From the NCBI RefSeq assembly GCF_000968685.2, contig NZ_LAKD02000119.1, positions 62,001 to 126,000 of the forward strand: a stretch of DNA of 64,000 nt, in the 5' to 3' direction. The stretch comes from Streptomyces antioxidans (GTDB lineage: Bacteria > Actinomycetota > Actinomycetes > Streptomycetales > Streptomycetaceae). The notes under the pieces are model-generated. The model was not told the origin of the DNA. It worked only from the letters and a program-made list of their open reading frames with translations, and searched no databases. Shown piece after piece: positions 58,701-64,000 of this stretch. How positions within the stretch are numbered: position 1 is the stretch's first letter; every line of letters starts with the position of its first letter. Position numbers and translations under genes: made by a program.

Positions 58701-59327
58701 TTAGGCGTCCTGGTACGCCTCGCCGCCGAGCTCCAGTGTCGCCGTGCCCGCGGTGGTGTCCGCCAGCCAGTCGCGGAAGGTGTCCACGTCCGCGTCGGGG
58801 AGCCCGAGTTCGATCGTCACTGCCTCGGCGTAGCGCACCTCGCGTACCGCGCGCCCCGTCGCCCGCAGATCGTTCTCCAGCTTTCCGGCCCGCTGGTGGT
58901 CCACGGTGACGGTCACCAGCCGGAACCGCTGCCGGGTGACGGTGCCCAGCGCGTCAAGCGCCTCGCCGACCGCTCCGCCGTAGGCCCGGATCAGACCGCC
59001 CGCGCCGAGCTTCACGCCCCCGAAGTAACGGGTGACGACGGCCACCGCGTACCGGATCTCGCGGCGCAGCAGCATCTGCAGCATCGGCACCCCGGCCGTG
59101 CCGCCCGGCTCCCCGTCGTCGCTCGCCTTCTGCACACCGCCGTCCGCGCCGATGACGTAGGCGAAGCAGTTGTGGGTGGCGGTGGGGTGCTCCTTCCTGA
59201 CCCGCTGGACGACGTCCTGCGCCTCCTGCTCGGTCGCGGCGGGCGCGAGCGTGCAGAGGAAGCGCGATCTGTTGATCTCGGTCTCGTGCACGCCCTCGCG
59301 CGCGACCGTCCGGTACCGCTCCTGCAT
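58701..59327 (-). CDS. YigZ/IMPACT-family protein
   Basis: 208 aa. UPF0029 motif: SRFLCTLAPAATEQEAQDVV, THNCFAYVIG, KASDDGEPGGTAGVPMLQML, VAVVTRYFGGVKLGAGGLIR, and a DUF1949-like C-terminus. The bacterial role is unclear; IMPACT proteins touch translation control and YigZ has been linked to dipeptidase-like annotation. ATG 59327 (MQERYRTVAREGV). No operon partner is evident. Confidence 0.94.
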   Translation of the reverse strand: MQERYRTVAREGVHETEINRSRFLCTLAPAATEQEAQDVVQRVRKEHPTATHNCFAYVIGADGGVQKASDDGEPGGTAGVPMLQMLLRREIRYAVAVVTRYFGGVKLGAGGLIRAYGGAVGEALDALGTVTRQRFRLVTVTVDHQRAGKLENDLRATGRAVREVRYAEAVTIELGLPDADVDTFRDWLADTTAGTATLELGGEAYQDA

Positions 59328-59447
59328 CAGGCCACCCTATGTCCCGGCACCGGTCCGCTGTCCCGGCGCTGGTCCGCGGGGCGACGGGGAAGGGCGGCTG
59401 ACCGCGCCCGGTCAGGCCTTTCCGCCACTTCAGCCGCGTCCGCCACT

Positions 59448-59708
59448 TCAGCCGCTTCCACCGCGGCTGAACCGGGCCGGTCGGTGCAAGGGCCCCCGCG
59501 CGCCCCGCTGGCGCGCCACCACGCCCTCGGCCTCGGCGATCACGCTCTCGGCGATCAAGGCCACCGGCTCCACATCGAGGACCAGGGGCTCGTTGTCCGG
59601 GCCCCGGCCGGTCTCCTCCCCCTTGAGCACCCAGGGGTGGACATCGGTGGAGCCACCGTCGTCGTCCCGGAGGTGGATGTAGTCACACAGCCTCCGGGCG
59701 ACCCACAC
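59448..59708 (-). CDS. Small hypothetical protein
   Basis: 86 aa from GTG 59708. Structured composition: VARRLCDYIHLRDDDGGSTD, VHPWVLKGEETGRGPDNEPL, VLDVEPVALIAESVIAEAEG. The frame stays open upstream (LVFEEWAKDLPTTVW) without an ATG or good start, so the true N-terminus may be longer. Family unknown. The tail (QRGARGPLHRPARFSRG) is basic. Confidence 0.5.
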   Translation of the reverse strand: MWVARRLCDYIHLRDDDGGSTDVHPWVLKGEETGRGPDNEPLVLDVEPVALIAESVIAEAEGVVARQRGARGPLHRPARFSRGGSG

Positions 59709-59785
59709 GGTCGTGGGCAGGTCCTTCGCCCATTCCTCGAAGACCAGCGGGTTGGCCGAAGCGGGCGGCGGCGTCCGGGCCAGCG

Positions 59786-60118
59786 TCAGCGGCCCAGGGC
59801 CTTGGCCAGCTGGTCCTTGGTCATGGTGGAGCGGCCCTCGATGCCGCGCTGCTTGGCCTCGTTGTACAGCTGGTCGCGCGTCGGGCCCTTGGGACCCGTC
59901 CGGCTGCCGGAGCGCTGGCCGCCACGCTGCGGCGCGGACTTCGGGTCCTTGGTCGAGGTCCTGCTCGCGGCCCTGGACTCGCCCGAGCGGGCGCGCTCCT
60001 TGTTGACCGTACGGGCGGCCATTTCCTTCGCCCGGCCGGTGGACGCGCCGCGCTGCTCGGCGCCTTCCTTGATGTGCTCGTACTGCCGTTCACGCTTGCG
60101 GCTGGATCCTGCGGGCAT
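59786..60118 (-). CDS. Small basic protein with Rho_N/SAP-like C-terminus (often called plasmid stabilisation protein)
   Basis: 110 aa from ATG 60118. Very basic, hydrophilic N-terminal half (SSRKRERQYEHIKEGAEQRG, AKEMAARTVNKERARSGESR). It ends with a Rho_N-like helix pair TRDQLYNEAKQRGIEGRSTM, TKDQLAKALGR, a nucleic-acid-binding fold. Widespread in Streptomyces chromosomes and probably binds nucleic acid. Not evidence of a plasmid. Confidence 0.85.
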   Translation of the reverse strand: MPAGSSRKRERQYEHIKEGAEQRGASTGRAKEMAARTVNKERARSGESRAASRTSTKDPKSAPQRGGQRSGSRTGPKGPTRDQLYNEAKQRGIEGRSTMTKDQLAKALGR

Positions 60119-60359
60119 GGTGTCTTCCTCTCCTTCCCCCTCGGTTCGTGGCGGCCGACGGCCTGAGATCGCCGACCGCATGAGTCGGGTTCCCCCCGCT
60201 CTCTCCCCCATAACCAGCGTGCGTCTCCTGGGCGTCGGCCGGATGCCGTGCGGTGTGCGGATTCCACGGGATGGGTCTTTGGGCAGTGGCCGCCGGTCCT
60301 CCGTCTTCGTAAGGTCGCCCCTGCGAGTCGGCTGATCACTCGGGACGCGGGTGGGGTAC

Positions 60360-61250
60360 ATGACGACGCAGACGCCTACGACCGGATCCGGTGCCCGCCC
60401 GTGGGCGTCCCGGGCCGCCGGACACCTGCCGCTGGCGGCCACGCTGGCGGCCACCATCGGCGCCGCCGGGCTGAGCGTGGTCAGCCTGGGGTGGGGGGTG
60501 CCCACGGCGCTGTGCGCGTTCGCGGCGGGGTGGCGGCCCGGGCGGACGTGGTCCACGGCGGTGGGGCTGATCGGGGTGGTCGCGGGCGCGGTGGTGGCGG
60601 TCGCCGTGGTGCCGTCCTGGATCACCTGGGCCGAACCGCTTCGTGGCGGCGGTGGCGGGGGCCGTCGTCCTGCCGTGGTTCGTGGGGCGGTTCTGCCGTC
60701 ACCGGGCGGGGTGGGAGCGGGCCGCGCGGCTGGAGCGCGAGCAGCGGCTGATCGCCGAGCAGGCCCGGCTGCGGCGGGCCCGTATCGCACAGGACATGCA
60801 CGATGTGCTCGGCCACGAGCTCAGCCTGACCGCCCTCTCGGCCGGGGCCCTCAAGCTGGCGCCCGGGCTGACGGACGGCCACCGGGAGGCCGCCGGGGAC
60901 ATCAGGGCCGGGGCGGCGGGCGCCGTGGACCGCCTCGGCGAGGTGATCAGCGTCCTGCGCCAGGAGCCGGACGGGGCGCCGCCGGAGCCGGGTGACGCGG
61001 GCAACGCGGGATAACGCTGGCAGCGCGGATGTGGCGGGTGGCGCGGATGTGGCGGAGCTGGTCGAGCGGCTGGCGGCATCGGGTCTTGCGGTCCGGCTGC
61101 AGAGCGAAGACGAGCCCGGCGAGCTGCCGCCGGACGTGGAGCGCGCCCGGTGCGCCGTGTGGTGCAGGAGGCGCTGACCAACGTGGCCAAGCACGCGCCG
61201 GGCGCGGAGGCGGCCGTCCACGTCCGGCACACTGCGGAGCAGACCGAGGT
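60360..61250 (+). pseudogene. Sensor histidine kinase (HisKA_3/NarL type), frameshifted and truncated
   Basis: ATG 60360 opens three transmembrane segments (LPLAATLAATIGAAGLSVVS; STAVGLIGVVAGAVVAVAVV). The frame is lost near 60631 (one extra base after TWA), and RFVAAVAGAVVLPWFVGRF continues in the next frame. HisKA_3 follows: RARIAQDMHDVLGHELSLTA with the phospho-His. A second shift occurs near 61010 (stop after DAGNAG; continuation NAGSADVAGGADVAELVERL) and a third near 61150, after which VVQEALTNVAKHAPGAEAAV supplies the N box. The rest of the ATPase domain is missing. No response-regulator gene follows. Confidence 0.82.
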
Positions 61251-61340
61251 CCGGGAAGCCGATCTGAGTACGATCCGCGCTCCTCTGCTGGTGATCGGCG
61301 GTCGGCGAGATCAGTTCGTCGACCCCGCCCATTCCGTGCC
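61251..61340 (+). pseudogene. Alpha/beta-hydrolase C-terminal fragment
   Basis: In frame with the last kinase piece, EQTEVRE runs into ADLSTIRAPLLVIGGRRDQF, VDPAHS. That phrase is the strand-7 and catalytic-Asp region of alpha/beta hydrolases. The junction is therefore a chimera of two unrelated relics and marks a recombination point. It then runs into the 3' end of the FAD monooxygenase. Confidence 0.6.
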
Positions 61341-62888
61341 GAACCATGTTGTCAGTGCGGACCCGAGTGCGTTGCGGAGGTGTTCGATCGGCTCGTCCAG
61401 CGTTGCCGCCCAGGCAACATAGCCGTCCGGGCGAATCAGGAGCGCGTGTGCGGGCGGGTCGGTGCAGTGGGCCGAGACGGTGTCCACCCGGTCCTTCCAA
61501 CCGGCCGCCGCTGTGGACAGTTGCGTTCCGCCGGAGAGGTCGAGCAGGAGCGGCCTGGCATTGCGCATGAGGTCGGCGAGCCGGGCAGGGCCGGTCTCCG
61601 TGGTCAGCATCAGGTCCGGTGCGAATCGTCCGGTGAGCGGGTGCCCTGCGGCCTCGTCGTTCTGCGCGCCCGCCGCGTAGCGTACGTCCGCCCCCGCCAT
61701 CAGACCGGCGATGCGCTGAATGGTGTCCTTGTCCTGTAGCAGCTCGCCGAACACCTGGCGAAGTGCGGTGATCCCGCTGCCAGGTGCCATCAGGGCCATC
61801 TGCGCCTGGGAGTGCATGGCGACCCGCTCGCTGGCCGGGTGCCGTTCGGTGTGGTACGTGTCCAGCAGCCCAGGCGGTGCCCAACCGCTGACTTCGGCTG
61901 CCAATTTCCATCCGAGGTTGGCCGCGTCCTGGAGGCCGAGGTTGAGCCCGGGTGCGCCGACGGCGGAGTGAACGTGGGCGGCATCACCGACCAGCAGCAC
62001 CCGGTCCTTGCGGTACGTCTCGGCGAGCCGGGTGTTGCGGCCGACGAGCCGACGCAACAGGTGCGGGCCGGGGGCTTGAGGTTCGGTGATCGGAAGGTCC
62101 GCGCCGAGCACCCGGCGCAGGCTGGCACGCAACTCCTCCGTGGTCATCGGTGCGTCGTCGTCGGTGGGCGGGCGCTCCCACTCCATCACGCTGACCGTCA
62201 GGGCGCCGGAAGGAAGCGGCATGATCGCGTACGCGCCATGCTCAGTGCGCTGCCAGGCATACATGCCGATGCGGCCCACCCCCGGCACCTCCAGATCCAC
62301 CGTTCCCGGCACGGCCTGTGCACCCTCAATGGCGACATGGCCAGTGCGGGACGTGACATCCGGCGCGGTCACGCCTGGGAAGCCGATACCCGCCTGCTTT
62401 CGGACGGTGCTGTGTCCGCCGTCGCAGCCGACCAGATAGCCGGTACGCATCTCGTACCGACCATCCGGCCCCCGCACGCGCAGGGTCACTCCGTCTTCCC
62501 GCTGGTCGAGGCGGACCAACTCGTGACCACGTCGCAGTTCAACGCCGAGTTCACGCGCGCGTTCCTCCAGCACCTGCTCCAAGCGGCGTTGCGGAACGCC
62601 CAGGCCATACATCGGATTCGCGTCCAGCCCGCTCAGATTCAGCGGCAGCGCACCGAAGAGGAATGCCGGGATCGCCTGCGGCGCTCCCGGCTCGCCACGG
62701 AGCCGCTCGTACAGCCCACGGTGGTCGAGGAGCCGAACCACCTGCCCGATCACGCCGTTGGCCTTAGGGCTTTCACCGCGCTCGTGCAGCTGTTCCAGAA
62801 CGACCGGCTGCATGCCCGCCAGGCTCAGCTCGCAGGCCAGCATCAGTCCATTGGGTCCGGCACCGGCGATAACGACATCCACTGTCAA
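61311..62888 (-). CDS. FAD-dependent aromatic monooxygenase (rifampicin/tetracycline-modifying type group)
   Basis: 525 aa. The start is set at TTG 62888 because AAGGAG lies 5 nt upstream; ATG 62909 precedes that site. FAD motifs: VDVVIAGAGPNGLMLACELS, YLVGCDGGHSTVRKQAG and RVLLVGDAAHVHSAVGAPGL, NLGLQDAANLGWKLA. The C-terminal thioredoxin-like domain of the group is present (LLLDLSGGTQL, HALLIRPDGYVAWA). Possible roles are antibiotic inactivation or polyketide hydroxylation. It lies behind a TetR-type gene on the same strand, pointing to ligand-induced expression. Confidence 0.92.
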   Translation of the reverse strand: MTVDVVIAGAGPNGLMLACELSLAGMQPVVLEQLHERGESPKANGVIGQVVRLLDHRGLYERLRGEPGAPQAIPAFLFGALPLNLSGLDANPMYGLGVPQRRLEQVLEERARELGVELRRGHELVRLDQREDGVTLRVRGPDGRYEMRTGYLVGCDGGHSTVRKQAGIGFPGVTAPDVTSRTGHVAIEGAQAVPGTVDLEVPGVGRIGMYAWQRTEHGAYAIMPLPSGALTVSVMEWERPPTDDDAPMTTEELRASLRRVLGADLPITEPQAPGPHLLRRLVGRNTRLAETYRKDRVLLVGDAAHVHSAVGAPGLNLGLQDAANLGWKLAAEVSGWAPPGLLDTYHTERHPASERVAMHSQAQMALMAPGSGITALRQVFGELLQDKDTIQRIAGLMAGADVRYAAGAQNDEAAGHPLTGRFAPDLMLTTETGPARLADLMRNARPLLLDLSGGTQLSTAAAGWKDRVDTVSAHCTDPPAHALLIRPDGYVAWAATLDEPIEHLRNALGSALTTWFGTEWAGSTN

Positions 62889-63003
62889 AGGAACTCCTTG
62901 TCTCAACATCCGGTGGCAACCATCGCGATCTCACCTGCGGGCCGGCAGTGAGGCGGTAGGCGGTGAAGAGGGCTCGTTGGCATGGGGCTGCCGGAAGGCT
63001 GAC

Positions 63004-63663
63004 CTAGGGGGCCGCGGCACCGGGGTCGGTGGACGGGTCAGGAAGTCCCGCGGCCAACTGCCGCAGCGCCTGAACCAGCAGGGGCACCAGAGGGACCGGC
63101 GGATCCGCGCGCAACCACCGATCGGTGGCTACGTGTACCGCGCTCGTCACGGCGGCAGCCGCCAGCCTGGGGTACAAGTCCCGATCGACGTCCGTTCCTG
63201 TGCGCTCGGCGATGGCCGCGGCGAGCTCGCTGTCGGCCGCGAGCCCGGTCTTCAACGCCTCACCGAGCAGCGCGGGGGCATCGCTCATCCGCCGCAGCCT
63301 GGCCAGCACGTCCGGCTCAGGAGCGCGGTGGGCCCGCTCTGCACCCGCCAAGGGTGACAGCGTGGCCTCGATGAGCGCGTCCCACAGTGGCTCGCCCTCC
63401 GGGCGGGACCGCAGCGTGTCCGCGGCCTGCCTCGCCCGGTCGATGTTCCGCGCGGCGAGTGCTTCGTACTTGCTGGAGAAGTAATTACTGAACGTCCGTG
63501 GCGACACTCCCGCCTCGGCGGCGATGTCCTCATTGCGGACGTTCTCCAGCCCGCGCTCCGACGCCAGACGCACCGCAGCCAAAGTCAATGCCTCTCGGGT
63601 CGCCTGCTTCTTGCGCTCCCGCAGACCGCCGCGCGTCCCATCCCGTCCCTCGTCAGCCAGCAT
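63004..63663 (-). CDS. TetR-family regulator
   Basis: 219 aa from ATG 63663 (GTG 63672 is also in frame). N-terminal helix-turn-helix: REALTLAAVRLASERGLENV, RNEDIAAEAGVSPRTFSNYF and SSKYEALAAR. The C-terminal ligand domain is Ala/Leu-rich with a conserved-looking DRWLRADPPVPLVPLLVQAL. It lies 115 bp upstream of the FAD monooxygenase on the same strand and is likely its repressor, with ligand binding relieving repression. Confidence 0.93.
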   Translation of the reverse strand: MLADEGRDGTRGGLRERKKQATREALTLAAVRLASERGLENVRNEDIAAEAGVSPRTFSNYFSSKYEALAARNIDRARQAADTLRSRPEGEPLWDALIEATLSPLAGAERAHRAPEPDVLARLRRMSDAPALLGEALKTGLAADSELAAAIAERTGTDVDRDLYPRLAAAAVTSAVHVATDRWLRADPPVPLVPLLVQALRQLAAGLPDPSTDPGAAAP

Positions 63664-63692
63664 GCGTGCCACCCTAACGAAATATGCACACT

Positions 63693-63706
63693 CGGCAAAA
63701 TTGCCG
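63693..63706. promoter_or_regulatory. Palindromic operator upstream of the TetR gene
   Basis: CGGCAA-AA-TTGCCG, followed by an overlapping TTGCC-GTCAT-GGCAA (63701-63715). It lies 30 bp upstream of the TetR start in AT-richer DNA. Autoregulation of the TetR/monooxygenase operon is inferred. Confidence 0.6.
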
Positions 63707-63828
63707 TCATGGCAAGTATGCCGTGGTCACCGAGAACCCGCGTACCGCAGGGCACGATCACGCTGCCGGGGTCGGCCCCGGGTTCCAGGAGACGGTCTTG
63801 ATCCTCAACCGCGGCGCAGAAAGGGTGG

Positions 63829-64000
63829 TCAGTCGCCCTTCGCTGACGATGGAGGGTGGTACCGCAGGCGCGAGCAGACCCCTTTTTCGGCGACCCCAGG
63901 CATCGTGTATTTCCACATGTTGGAGATCTGAACCAGTAGGTCGGCGAGGCCGGTCGCGACGTAGGAGGTGATGCGCAGGCCGGCGATTCCGCCGACGAAG
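63829..64000 (-). CDS. C-terminal end of a membrane-like protein (partial, runs off window)
   Basis: 57 codons enter from the right edge and end at TGA 63829-63831. The translation FVGGIAGLRITSYVATGLAD, LLVQISNMWKYTMPGVAEK then a basic tail (SRLRYHPPSSAKGD) has a hydrophobic stretch and normal composition. No family recognised; it could also be a chance frame. Confidence 0.35.
   Translation of the reverse strand, partial: FVGGIAGLRITSYVATGLADLLVQISNMWKYTMPGVAEKGVCSRLRYHPPSSAKGD

Noticed and set aside
59786..60118. Evidence for an integrated plasmid from a 'plasmid stabilisation' protein
   Set aside because: The protein is a small Rho_N-like basic protein common on Streptomyces chromosomes; no replication or partition genes accompany it.

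Overview
The window looks like chromosomal DNA of a Streptomyces or close relative. It has very high GC, third-position G/C bias, GTG and TTG starts, many 4-bp ATGA/GTGA overlaps, short leaders, and family types typical of the genus: an anti-sigma-type ATPase/XRE-DUF5753/DUF397 triad, F420-type LLM oxidoreductase, DUF885, DUF1990, ROK, PhoD and paired CNNM/CorC proteins. All names come from reading motifs; no database was searched.

Layout. 1-6.8 kb: a secreted S33 peptidase (cut by the left edge) and the urease cluster ureABCFGD on the minus strand, with a GlnR-like box upstream of ureA. 7-9.4 kb: secreted M28 aminopeptidase, then an orphan Phd/YefM antitoxin divergent from a ClpP paralogue across TGTACA sites. 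9.8-13.8 kb: NlpC/P60 hydrolase, VOC protein, a degenerate nucleotidyl-cyclase-like protein, and the regulatory triad. 13.8-18.6 kb: biotin genes, bioF divergent from bioB-bioA-bioD. 18.8-28.2 kb: housekeeping and small-molecule enzymes, an ABC ATPase without a permease, two CNNM transporters, SGNH hydrolase, DsbA-like protein, SDR and its likely MmyB-type regulator. 29.3-31.3 kb: purB and mug.

31.2-38.1 kb is the accessory highlight. A 12-bp repeat shared by mug at 31,222 and a detached mug 3' end at 38,132 brackets a 6.9-kb integrative element. It replaced the end of mug with a look-alike C-terminus. Inside are a 5-formyl-THF cyclo-ligase-like gene, a headless XRE/TPR-type regulator, an IS5-family element, a GajA TOPRIM remnant followed by a GajB-like helicase (a broken Gabija phage-defence module), and a serine recombinase at the right end. 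The recombinase is split by a composite transposon (two inverted copies of a second IS, DUF4241 cargo, 3-bp target duplication). Removing that transposon restores the recombinase frame exactly.

38.4-64 kb returns to chromosomal genes: DUF1963, GNAT, YciO, ROK, a GntR/SDR divergent pair with a dre-like palindrome, alpha/beta hydrolase, PhoD phosphatase with a possible PHO box, an ACT-GNAT fusion, a Cys/Met-metabolism PLP enzyme divergent from an Lrp regulator, DUF885, a 20-unit GC-rich repeat array, sbcD-sbcC, YigZ, a Rho_N-like protein, a triply frameshifted histidine-kinase pseudogene, and an FAD monooxygenase with its TetR-type regulator. No tRNA, rRNA or CRISPR array was seen.
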